Shown here piece by piece: positions 1-7,124 of a DNA stretch of 7,124 nucleotides. The notes beneath the pieces were generated by a model. The model was given only the letters and a program-made list of their open reading frames with translations. It made no database searches and was not told where the DNA came from. The position numbers and the translations under genes were made by a program. The stretch comes from Deltaproteobacteria bacterium (GTDB lineage: Bacteria; Desulfobacterota; Deferrimicrobia; Deferrimicrobiales; Deferrimicrobiaceae), in contig JAJZRM010000146.1 of the NCBI GenBank assembly GCA_021802685.1, positions 1 to 7,124 on the forward strand, written 5' to 3'. The first letter of the stretch is position 1. Each line of letters starts with the position of its first letter.

Positions 1-154
1 AAGAGAGGGTCGCCGATTCCCCCGTGGTCCCGCACGGGACGATCCCCGACGTCCCGTTCCTGATCTGGAACTCCACCAGCCGCTTCAACGCCGGCACATC
101 CAGCCGGCCGTTCCGGAACGGCGTGACGATTGCTACGATCGCCCCGTGAAACAT
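1..154 (-). CDS. dapA: 4-hydroxy-tetrahydrodipicolinate synthase DapA, 3' part outside the window
   Basis: Only the first 51 codons are present; the gene runs off the left edge. The enzyme condenses pyruvate with aspartate semialdehyde, the first committed step to DAP and lysine, using a TIM-barrel class I aldolase fold. The visible start MFHGAIVAIVTPFRNGRLD matches the typical DapA opening (G-A-x-V-A-x-V-T-P-F). The substrate-carboxylate-binding loop GTTGESATL follows at about 42-50, with the preceding GTSGIVPCG strand; GTTGES is diagnostic for the DapA/NAL family. The Schiff-base lysine lies downstream of what can be seen. The ATG at 154-152 has a strong Shine-Dalgarno, AAGGGGGAGG (168-159), four bases upstream and 22 bases after the dapF stop. 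The lysA-dapF context makes DapA much more likely than N-acetylneuraminate lyase or another paralogue. Confidence 0.93.
   Translation of the reverse strand, partial: MFHGAIVAIVTPFRNGRLDVPALKRLVEFQIRNGTSGIVPCGTTGESATLS
107..122. repeat. 16-bp perfect palindrome in the start of dapA
   Basis: GCCGTTCCGGAACGGC is exactly self-complementary. In the dapA mRNA it could fold as a 6-bp stem with a CCGG loop at about codons 11-16. It encodes part of the conserved TPFRNG stretch, so codon choice in a GC-rich gene may explain it. A regulatory role is not shown. Confidence 0.35.
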
Positions 155-176
155 CGATCCTCCCCCTTGTCCGGTT

Positions 177-1007
177 TCAGTAACGGTACGCTTCCTCGAA
201 CAACCGGCCGTCGCAAGACCAGGAAGTGTCCCCCTCGAGGTACACCTCCCCGAAATCCTTGTCTCCCGGATCGAAATGCACGGTCAGCATCTCCCCGCCG
301 CTGGTCCGCACGGAAACCGGGGGCTCGGCGATTCCCCGGACCGCGGCGAGGATGGCGGACGCCACCGCTCCCGTTCCGCACGCCAGCGTCTCCCCCTCCA
401 CGCCCCGCTCGTAGGTGCGCACCCACAGCGCCCCGTTCCTCGGCTGCGCGAAGTTGACGTTCGTCCCCCGCGGGGCGAACGCCCTGTGCCGCCGGATCCC
501 GCGGCCGACCCCCGCCACGTCCGCCCGGCCGACGTCGGGAACGAAAAGGACGGCGTGCGGGACGCCGGTGTCGAGGAAGGAGTAGACGTATCGCTTCCCG
601 GCCAGCGTGAGCGCGCGGTCCACGGCAAGCCCTGCGGGCCGCGTCATCTGCAGCTTCACGCGGCGGCCCGAGACGGCGGCGCGGATGACGCCCGCCGCCG
701 TCTCGAACGACATCTCCCGCCCCGCGATCTTCCGGGCGGCGGCGAAGCGGGCGGCGCAACGGCCGCCGTTGCCGCACATCTCGGCGCGGGAGCCGTCGGC
801 GTTGTAGAAATCCCAGCGGAAGTCGGCCGTCCGCGACTGCTCGATGAGGATCACCCCGTCGGCGCCGACGGACCGCGCGCGGTCGCATACCCTGGAGACG
901 AATACGGGCCGGTCGATCCCTTCCATGACGCCGCCCCGGTTGTCGATCAGGAGGAAGTCGTTTCCGCTGCCGTTGAGCTTGGAGAAGGGAATTCCCCCTC
1001 TCGTCAT
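177..1007 (-). CDS. dapF: Diaminopimelate epimerase DapF
   Basis: A cofactor-independent two-cysteine epimerase that turns LL-DAP into meso-DAP, which supplies both peptidoglycan and LysA. The 276-residue protein shows the expected two-lobed family layout. KLNGSGNDF is at 10-18. The first active-site cysteine is C78 in NADGSRAEMCGNGGRC (69-84). RGTNVNFAQ is at 180-188, and the second active-site cysteine is C210 in ETLACGTGA (206-214). The C-terminal end, EGDTSWSCDGRLFEEAYRY, is somewhat longer than the short tail of many homologues. The ATG at 1007-1005 was chosen because a Shine-Dalgarno AAAGGA stands seven bases upstream and because family members begin just before the GSGNDF motif. An in-frame ATG at 1058-1056, overlapping the lysA stop, would add 17 non-conserved residues. 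Alternative members of the fold, such as proline racemase or PhzF, are excluded by the motif details and the context. The stop is 22 bases before dapA. Confidence 0.97.
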   Translation of the reverse strand: MTRGGIPFSKLNGSGNDFLLIDNRGGVMEGIDRPVFVSRVCDRARSVGADGVILIEQSRTADFRWDFYNADGSRAEMCGNGGRCAARFAAARKIAGREMSFETAAGVIRAAVSGRRVKLQMTRPAGLAVDRALTLAGKRYVYSFLDTGVPHAVLFVPDVGRADVAGVGRGIRRHRAFAPRGTNVNFAQPRNGALWVRTYERGVEGETLACGTGAVASAILAAVRGIAEPPVSVRTSGGEMLTVHFDPGDKDFGEVYLEGDTSWSCDGRLFEEAYRY

Positions 1008-1014
1008 CGCGGGA

Positions 1015-1020
1015 TCCTTT
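1015..1020 (-). promoter_or_regulatory. Shine-Dalgarno AAAGGA for dapF
   Basis: AAAGGA lies seven bases upstream of the ATG at 1007-1005 in the 47-base lysA-dapF gap, the longest gap in the window. It supports the 276-residue form of DapF over the extension that starts at the lysA stop. The rest of the gap is relatively AT-rich and holds a CATAAT string. No matching -35 hexamer is visible, so I do not call a promoter. Confidence 0.6.
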
Positions 1021-1054
1021 CGTTCCGGAATTCCATTATGGTAACAGACATGCG

Positions 1055-2353
1055 TCATTTCCGCGCGGGCCGTTTCGCCGCGAGGAACGACGCGGTCCGC
1101 TCGCCGCGGGAAACGTCCCGGGCCGTTTCGCGTTCCCGGACCACCTCGCAGCGGTCGCCCGAAACCATCACCTCGGCGGCCCTCGGCCGGCTGTTGTAGT
1201 TCGACGACATGGAGAACCCGTACGCCCCCGCGCTCATGACCGCCAGCAGGTCCCCCGCCTTGTACGGCGGCAGCGTCCGGTCCTTCGCGAGGAAGTCCCC
1301 CGACTCGCAGATGGGACCGACCACGTCCGCCGTCACCCGCCCCCTGGGGCATTTCCCCACCGGCAGGATCGCGTGGTAAGAGCCGTAGAGGGAGGGGCGC
1401 GCCAGGTCGTTCATGGCCGCGTCCACGATGAAGAAGTACTTCCTCCCCTTGCCGTCCGGCGAAGGGATCGGCTTGGTGTAGAGGACCTCCGTGACCAGGA
1501 CCCCCGCGTTGCCCACGAGCACGCGCCCGGGCTCGAGGACCAGCGTGACGTCCAGGCCGCGGAACGCGTTCACGACCGCGTTGGCGTACTCCTTCGGGTG
1601 GGGCGGCAGCTCGTCGTTGTACCTGATCCCCAGCCCCCCGCCGACGTCCACGAGGCGGATCGGCATCCCCTTCGCCAGAAGCTGGTCGACGAGGCGCCGC
1701 ACCCGGCCCGCCGCGTCGAGGAAAGGCGACAGGTCGGTCAGCTGGGAACCGATGTGGCAGTCCACCCCCACCACCTCGATGTGGCGGCGCCGGGCGGCCC
1801 ATTCGTAATCCTTCATCGCCTGCCGGATGTGGATCCCGAACTTGTTCTTCTTCAGCCCCGTGGAGATGTACGGGTGCGTCTTCGGATCCACGTCCGGGTT
1901 CACGCGGATCGAGACGGGCGCGCGCTTGCGCATCCGGCCGGCGACGGCGTCGATCGTCTCCAGCTCCTCCCGGGATTCCACGTTGAACATGAGGATCCCG
2001 CGGCGCAGCGCCTCCTCGATCTCCCAGACCTTCTTCCCCACTCCGGAGTAGACGATCTTCTTCGGCTTCGCTCCGGCGGACAGCGCGCGGGCGAGCTCTC
2101 CGCCCGAAACGATGTCGACGCCGCCGCCCAGGTTGGTGAACGTCCGGATGACGGAGCCGTTGGAGTTGGCCTTCATCGAGTAGCAGACGATGTGCGGGAT
2201 GGCCGCGAAGGCATCGTCGAACACCTTGAAATGATGCGCGAGGGTGGCGTGGCTGTACACGTACACCGGGGTCCCCGTCCGCCGGGCGATCTCGCGCAGG
2301 GGGAAATCCTCGCAGCAGAGCTGGCCTTGCCGGTTCACCGCGAAATGGTGCAT
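1055..2353 (-). CDS. lysA: Diaminopimelate decarboxylase LysA
   Basis: A PLP-dependent, alanine-racemase-fold (type III) decarboxylase that converts meso-diaminopimelate to lysine, the last lysine step. From the chosen ATG the protein has 432 residues. It starts MHHFAVNRQGQLCCEDFPL, the typical DAP decarboxylase N-terminus. The PLP lysine is K61 in YSMKANSN, with GGGVDIVSGGEL at 76-87. HIGSQ is at 200-204, and the phosphate-binding GGGLGIRY is at 238-245. EPGR is at 274-277, and the active-site cysteine is C349 in GPICESGD. Y378 in SAGAYGFSMSSNYNSRPRAAEV is the second-subunit substrate/PLP tyrosine region. A Shine-Dalgarno AAGGGG (2367-2362) lies eight bases before the ATG and overlaps the end of the upstream lipoprotein gene. 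A longer in-frame extension upstream is arginine-rich shadow sequence and was rejected. An ATGA at the stop (1058-1055) offers a possible alternative dapF start. Confidence 0.98.
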   Translation of the reverse strand: MHHFAVNRQGQLCCEDFPLREIARRTGTPVYVYSHATLAHHFKVFDDAFAAIPHIVCYSMKANSNGSVIRTFTNLGGGVDIVSGGELARALSAGAKPKKIVYSGVGKKVWEIEEALRRGILMFNVESREELETIDAVAGRMRKRAPVSIRVNPDVDPKTHPYISTGLKKNKFGIHIRQAMKDYEWAARRRHIEVVGVDCHIGSQLTDLSPFLDAAGRVRRLVDQLLAKGMPIRLVDVGGGLGIRYNDELPPHPKEYANAVVNAFRGLDVTLVLEPGRVLVGNAGVLVTEVLYTKPIPSPDGKGRKYFFIVDAAMNDLARPSLYGSYHAILPVGKCPRGRVTADVVGPICESGDFLAKDRTLPPYKAGDLLAVMSAGAYGFSMSSNYNSRPRAAEVMVSGDRCEVVRERETARDVSRGERTASFLAAKRPARK

Positions 2354-2366
2354 GGTCCGTACCCCT

Positions 2367-2503
2367 TCAAGCTGTGATTCGGCATGCGATCGCCGCGGGC
2401 CGGTGCGAGCGCGGTTCGGGCTTCGCCTTCCTGCCGCATCCCGCCGCAAGGAACAGGAGCGCGGCCGCCGCGAGGACCGCCGCCGCCCGCAGCCTCCCGC
2501 GGG

Positions 2504-2507
<4 letters not shown>
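2367..2507 (-). CDS. Small predicted lipoprotein (LptM/YifL-like position and motif)
   Basis: A 46-residue open frame. The N-terminus is MTRGRLR, followed by an alanine/leucine-rich hydrophobic segment (about 8-22) and a lipobox LAAGC with the lipidated cysteine at 24. Signal peptidase II cleavage would leave only about 23 residues, beginning CGRKAKPEP, basic and proline-containing, with a second cysteine at 42. Its ATG overlaps the argH stop (ATGA), and a Shine-Dalgarno GAGGAAG (2516-2510) lies in the last argH codons. Its TGA touches the lysA Shine-Dalgarno, so it looks translationally coupled on both sides. Short GCGxKGP-type lipoproteins next to lysA or dapF are known in proteobacteria. 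E. coli LptM/YifL, linked to the LPS translocon LptDE, lies beside dapF. The resemblance here is in position and in the CGxK start only; the GPLxxP part is not conserved. The function is not established. The frame is too short for confident homology, but the lipobox, ribosome binding site and packing support a real gene. Confidence 0.72.
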
Positions 2508-3877
<1,370 letters not shown>

Positions 3878-3878
3878 G

Positions 3879-5105
3879 TCAGCCTTTCCTGTTCTTCAGC
3901 ATCGCCCGGATCTTCAGGCGCAGGGCGTGGATCTTGATGAACCCGGTCGCGTCGGCCTGGTTGAACACCGTTTCCTTTTCGAACGTCGCGAAGTCGGTCC
4001 TGTAGAGGGAGACGGGGCTCTTCCGGCCCGCCATGGAGATGCCGCCCTTGTACAGTTTGAGGCGCGCCGTGCCGGTGACGTTGCCCTGCGTGGCCGCGAT
4101 CGTCCCTTTCAGCAGGTCCATCTCCGGCGTGTACCAGAAGCCGTTGTAGATCAGCTCGGCGAACCGCGGCATGAGGGAGTCGCGCAGGTGCATGACCTCC
4201 CGGTCGAGCGTGATCGATTCGACGGCGCGGTGGGCGGCGTGCAGGATGGTGCCGCCGGGGGTCTCGTACACTCCCCGGGACTTCATGCCGACATACCGGT
4301 TCTCGACGAGGTCGACCCGGCCGATGCCGTGTTTCCCGCCGGCGGCGTTCAGGCGGGCGAGGAGCTTCGCCGGGCCCATCCTCTTCCCGTTGACCGCCAC
4401 GGGGATCCCCTTGACGAAATCGATCTCCACGTATTCGGGGCGGTTGGGGGCCGCCTCCGGCGACCGGGTGAGGACGAACATGTTCTCCGGCGGCTCCGAC
4501 CACGGATCCTCGAGGATCCCCCCCTCGAAGCTGATGTGCAGGAGGTTCCGGTCGCTGGAGTACGGCTTCGCCGCCGTGACCGGCGTGGGGATGCCCCGCT
4601 TCTTCGCGTAATTCACGAGGTCGGTCCGGGAACGGAGGTCCCATTCCCTCCACGGGGCGATGACGCGGATCCCGGGCATCAGCGCGTAGTAGGTGAGCTC
4701 GAACCGGACCTGGTCGTTCCCCTTCCCCGTGGCGCCGTGGGAGACGGCGTCGGCCTTTTCCTTCCGCGCGATCTCGATCTGCTTTTTCGCGATCAGGGGC
4801 CGGGCGATGGAAGTGCCGAGAAGATACGCCCCCTCGTAAACCGCGTTGGCCATCAGCGCCGGAAAAATGAAGTCGGAGACGAACTCGTCCTGGACGTTCT
4901 CCACGTAGACTTTGGACGCCCCGGTCTTTTTGGCCTTTGCGCGCACCGGGGCCAGTTCCTCGCCTTGACCCAGGTCGGCGACGAAGGCGACCACCTCGCA
5001 GCCGTACGTCTCGATGAGCCAGGCCAGGATCACCGACGTGTCCAGGCCTCCCGAGTAGGCAAGAACGACTTTTTTCACGTTTTTCAAAGCCTTTGCCCTC
5101 CGCAT
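3879..5105 (-). CDS. argG: Argininosuccinate synthase ArgG
   Basis: This ATP-dependent enzyme condenses citrulline and aspartate to argininosuccinate, releasing AMP and pyrophosphate. From the first ATG the protein has 408 residues, the normal size. The PP-loop nucleotide-binding motif AYSGGLDTS is at 16-24. GATGKGNDQVRFE at about 124-136 is the citrulline/aspartate-binding region, and SFEGGILEDPW is at 192-202. GRVDLVENRYVGMKSRGVYETPGG, starting at 262, matches the conserved C-terminal synthetase domain (key residues R263, E268, Y271, K275). The start is uncertain. The ATG at 5105-5103 sits two bases after the argF stop but has no upstream Shine-Dalgarno. A GGAGGG at 5101-5096 is placed eight bases before an in-frame TTG at 5087-5085, which would give a 402-residue protein beginning MKNVKKVVLAYSGG. 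I list the longer form because close stop-start reinitiation is possible. The TGA stop is one base before the argH ATG. Confidence 0.97.
   Translation of the reverse strand: MRRAKALKNVKKVVLAYSGGLDTSVILAWLIETYGCEVVAFVADLGQGEELAPVRAKAKKTGASKVYVENVQDEFVSDFIFPALMANAVYEGAYLLGTSIARPLIAKKQIEIARKEKADAVSHGATGKGNDQVRFELTYYALMPGIRVIAPWREWDLRSRTDLVNYAKKRGIPTPVTAAKPYSSDRNLLHISFEGGILEDPWSEPPENMFVLTRSPEAAPNRPEYVEIDFVKGIPVAVNGKRMGPAKLLARLNAAGGKHGIGRVDLVENRYVGMKSRGVYETPGGTILHAAHRAVESITLDREVMHLRDSLMPRFAELIYNGFWYTPEMDLLKGTIAATQGNVTGTARLKLYKGGISMAGRKSPVSLYRTDFATFEKETVFNQADATGFIKIHALRLKIRAMLKNRKG
4504..4519. repeat. 16-bp perfect palindrome inside argG
   Basis: GGATCCTCGAGGATCC is exactly self-complementary. It encodes the conserved GILEDP part of ArgG, so it probably results from protein constraint plus codon choice. 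No function is claimed. Confidence 0.3.
5096..5101 (-). promoter_or_regulatory. Shine-Dalgarno GGAGGG inside the annotated argG start
   Basis: The sequence GGAGGG lies in codons 2-3 of the long argG form and is eight bases upstream of an in-frame TTG (5087-5085). No comparable purine run precedes the ATG at 5105. The site therefore argues that much or all of argG translation starts at the TTG. It is listed because it decides the start. Confidence 0.5.
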
Positions 5106-5107
5106 CT

Positions 5108-6022
5108 CTAGTGTTTGATCAACTTGTCGAGAACCGCCATCTGGACGTGCAGCCGGTTCTCCGCCTCGTCGAAAACGGCGGAGTTCGGCCCCTCGAGCAC
5201 CTCATCCGTGATCTCCTCGCCCCGGTGGGCGGGGAGACAGTGCATCACGACCGCGTCGCCGGCGGCCATCCGCAAAAGGGCGCTGTCGACGCTGTATCCC
5301 TTGAACGCGGCGAGCCGGGCCCTTCCTTCCGTCTCCTGCCCCATGCTCGTCCACACGTCGGTGTAGAGGACGTCCGCGTCCCGCGCGGCCTCCGCCGGGT
5401 CGCGGACGATCCGGACATCCCCGCGGCCCACGGCCTCGGCCTCGTCGAGGATTCCCTTGGCCGGCTCGTACCCTTTCGGGCAGGCGATCCGCAGCGGGAA
5501 ACCGAGCACGTGGGCCGCCTCCACCCAGGAGTTGGCCACGTTGTTGCCGTCCCCGACGAAGGCCACCCGCATCCGGCGAAGGTCCTTCCCGCGCTCCTTC
5601 GCCGTCATGAGGTCGGCCAGGATCTGGCACGGGTGGTGGTCGTCCGTCAGGCCGTTGATGACGGGCACCGTCGAAACCTCGGCCAGCTCCGCCGCGATGC
5701 CGTGGGCGAAGGTCCGGATCACCACGGCGTCGACGTACCGCGACAGGACGCGGGCGGTGTCGCGGATCGGTTCCCCCCGGCCGATCTGGGTGTCTTCCGG
5801 GGACATGAAGAGGGCGTGTCCCCCGAGGCGGTGCATGCCCACCTCGAATGAAACGCGCGTGCGGGTCGACGCCTTCTGGAAGATCATCCCAAGCGTCTTC
5901 CCCACCAGGGGCCTGGGAGCCCCCCTGCGGCCGCCCCGCCGCTTCCATGCCGCCCCGGAGGCCAGCAGGGAAAGGATCTCCCGGGCGGAGAGATCCAGGA
6001 TCCTCAGCAGGTCCTTCCTCAT
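5108..6022 (-). CDS. argF: Ornithine carbamoyltransferase ArgF
   Basis: The enzyme transfers the carbamoyl group of carbamoyl phosphate to ornithine, giving citrulline; it normally acts as a trimer in the cytoplasm. The 304-residue product has the usual family length. The carbamoyl-phosphate loop STRTR is at 52-56, followed by a typical GxxALFMSPEDTQIGRGEPIRDTARVLSRY-type stretch (68 onward, key residues only). HPCQ is at 130-133, FVGDGNNVANSW starts at 155, and DVWTSMGQE is at 222-230. The ornithine-binding HCLPAHRGEE is at 261-270. The ATG at 6022-6020 was chosen because it overlaps the argD stop (ATGA). A strong Shine-Dalgarno, GGAAGGGGG (6037-6029), lies six bases upstream, and the protein begins at the usual family position. 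The frame stays open far upstream inside argD, but that extension is arginine-rich shadow translation. The stop is TAG, two bases before the first possible argG start. The biosynthetic rather than catabolic role is inferred from the neighbours. Confidence 0.97.
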   Translation of the reverse strand: MRKDLLRILDLSAREILSLLASGAAWKRRGGRRGAPRPLVGKTLGMIFQKASTRTRVSFEVGMHRLGGHALFMSPEDTQIGRGEPIRDTARVLSRYVDAVVIRTFAHGIAAELAEVSTVPVINGLTDDHHPCQILADLMTAKERGKDLRRMRVAFVGDGNNVANSWVEAAHVLGFPLRIACPKGYEPAKGILDEAEAVGRGDVRIVRDPAEAARDADVLYTDVWTSMGQETEGRARLAAFKGYSVDSALLRMAAGDAVVMHCLPAHRGEEITDEVLEGPNSAVFDEAENRLHVQMAVLDKLIKH

Positions 6023-7124
6023 CCCTTTCCCCCTTCCGCCGGCAGCGCCCCGGAAAGGATGGACAGGGCGCGGTCGATCTCGTCCTGCGTCACCGTGAGG
6101 GGCGGCAGGAAACGCAACACGTTCCCCGCCGCGTTGATGACGAGCCCCGCTTCGAGGCACTTCGCGACGAGCGGCTTCGCCTCCACCGCCATCTCCATGC
6201 CGGCCATGAGCCCCGCCCCGCGGACCTCGCGGACGTCGCCGCGCCGGGCCGCGATTTCCTTCAAGCCCTGAACGAGCCGTTCCCCCTTCCGGACGACCTC
6301 GCCGTAGAAGCCGGGCGCGGAGAGCTCCTCCAGCACCGCCAGGGAGGCGGCGCAGCAGACGGGATTCCCCCCGAACGTGCTTCCGTGGCTGCCGGGCCCG
6401 AAGGAGGCGGCCACCTCGTCCCGCGCCAGCATGGCGCCCAGGGGGAGGCCGTTGGCCAACCCCTTCGCGAGGGTGACGACGTCGGGCGCGATCCCGAACG
6501 CCTGGCAGGCGAGGAACGCGCCGGTGCGCCCCATCCCCGTCTGGATCTCGTCGGCGACGAGGAGGGTCCCCGTTCTCCGGCAGAGGGCCTCCGCCTCCTT
6601 GAGGTACCCTTGCGGATGCATCCGGACGCCGCTTTCCCCCTGGACCGGTTCGACCAGGAAGGCGCAGGCGCCCCCGCCGAGCGCCGCCTCCAGGGCGCCG
6701 AGATCCCCGAAGGGGACCGTAACGAACCCCGGAAGCATCGGCTCGAACCCCTGGTGGAACTTCGGCTGGCCGGTCGCGGAGAGGCCGCCGTACGTCCTTC
6801 CGTGGAACGACCCCTCCAGGACGACGATCCCGTGCCGTCCTTCTCCGTGCCGCTCGCGGGACCATTTCCGCACCAGCTTGATCGCGGCCTCGTTCGCCTC
6901 CGTCCCGCTGTTGCAGAAGAAGACCTTTCCGCCCCCGGCGGCCTTCGAGAGGCGCTCCCCCAGCAACGCCTGGGAAGGGACGTGGAACAGGTTGGAAACG
7001 TGCACGAGACGCCCCGCCTGCTCCGCGACGGCGCGCGTGACGGCCGGGTGGGCGTGCCCCAGGAGGACCACGGCGATCCCGCCGAGGAAGTCGAGGTACC
7101 GCTTCCCCCGGTCGTCGTACAGCC
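6019..7124 (-). CDS. argD: Acetylornithine aminotransferase ArgD, 5'-truncated by the window edge
   Basis: This is a PLP-dependent class III aminotransferase that makes N-acetylornithine from N-acetylglutamate semialdehyde and glutamate in cytoplasmic arginine synthesis. The reading frame is open to the right edge, so the start lies outside. 367 residues are visible, and about 30 N-terminal residues are probably missing compared with the usual 390-400. The visible part begins LYDDRGKRYLDFLGGIAV, the conserved N-terminal strand region of the family. Other landmarks by visible-residue number are the phosphate-binding GTEAN at about 74-78, SFHGRT at about 105-110, the PLP-pyridine aspartate in VADEIQTGMGRTG (D191), and the Schiff-base lysine in TLAKGLANGLPLGAM (K220). 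GSTFGGNP follows at about 247-254. The TGA stop overlaps the argF ATG as ATGA. ArgD of some bacteria also acts as succinyl-DAP aminotransferase, and the lysine genes downstream make that plausible here. Other class III aminotransferases such as AstC or GabT are less likely, given the argFGH context. Confidence 0.96.
   Translation of the reverse strand, partial: LYDDRGKRYLDFLGGIAVVLLGHAHPAVTRAVAEQAGRLVHVSNLFHVPSQALLGERLSKAAGGGKVFFCNSGTEANEAAIKLVRKWSRERHGEGRHGIVVLEGSFHGRTYGGLSATGQPKFHQGFEPMLPGFVTVPFGDLGALEAALGGGACAFLVEPVQGESGVRMHPQGYLKEAEALCRRTGTLLVADEIQTGMGRTGAFLACQAFGIAPDVVTLAKGLANGLPLGAMLARDEVAASFGPGSHGSTFGGNPVCCAASLAVLEELSAPGFYGEVVRKGERLVQGLKEIAARRGDVREVRGAGLMAGMEMAVEAKPLVAKCLEAGLVINAAGNVLRFLPPLTVTQDEIDRALSILSGALPAEGGKG

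Noticed and set aside
1008..1054. Possible internal promoter in the AT-richer lysA-dapF gap (CATAAT)
   Set aside because: There is no acceptable -35 hexamer at 16-18 bases upstream. A single hexamer match is expected by chance.
1373..2377. Plus-strand open frame of 334 codons antisense to lysA
   Set aside because: It is antisense to a motif-complete LysA. Its composition is typical of GC-driven shadow frames, and it lacks a recognisable domain.
6023..6865. Upstream extension of the argF frame inside argD
   Set aside because: The extension is low-complexity Arg/Gly sequence. The ATG at 6022 has a good Shine-Dalgarno and gives the normal ArgF length.

Overview
This window is a stretch of a GC-rich (about two thirds G+C by eye) bacterial chromosome. 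It carries one tightly packed, apparently co-transcribed block of amino-acid biosynthesis genes, all on the minus strand. Read in the direction of transcription (right to left) the order is argD (5' end cut by the window), argF, argG, argH, a 46-residue lipoprotein gene, lysA, dapF and dapA (3' part cut by the window). No RNA gene, mobile element, CRISPR array, terminator or convincing promoter is visible. No stretch longer than 47 bases lies outside a gene, and the promoter must lie beyond the right edge.

Right part (3879-7124): ArgD makes N-acetylornithine, which is later deacetylated to ornithine by a gene not seen here. ArgF carbamoylates ornithine to citrulline, and ArgG joins citrulline to aspartate. 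Middle (2504-3877): ArgH splits argininosuccinate into arginine and fumarate, so the last three steps of arginine synthesis are complete here. Left part (1-2507): a small predicted lipoprotein leads into the lysine/diaminopimelate genes. These are dapA (first committed step), dapF (LL- to meso-DAP) and lysA (meso-DAP to lysine). ArgD often doubles as the succinyl-DAP aminotransferase, which would give a biochemical link between the two halves.

Gene junctions are very short: a 4-base ATGA overlap (argD/argF), 2 nt (argF/argG), 1 nt (argG/argH), an ATGA overlap (argH/lipoprotein), 13 nt (lipoprotein/lysA), 47 nt (lysA/dapF) and 22 nt (dapF/dapA). Most starts have a clear purine-rich Shine-Dalgarno sequence lying in the end of the preceding gene, which suggests translational coupling. 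The argG and dapF starts are ambiguous and are discussed below.

The host is most likely a Gram-negative bacterium, given the lipoprotein and the DAP pathway. From memory, the order argF-argG-argH-small lipoprotein-lysA-dap resembles Geobacter and other deltaproteobacterial (Desulfobacterota-like) genomes. The taxonomic guess is inference with low to moderate confidence. All enzymes look intact with their catalytic motifs. I found no evidence of a novel system; the least understood item is the short lipoprotein.
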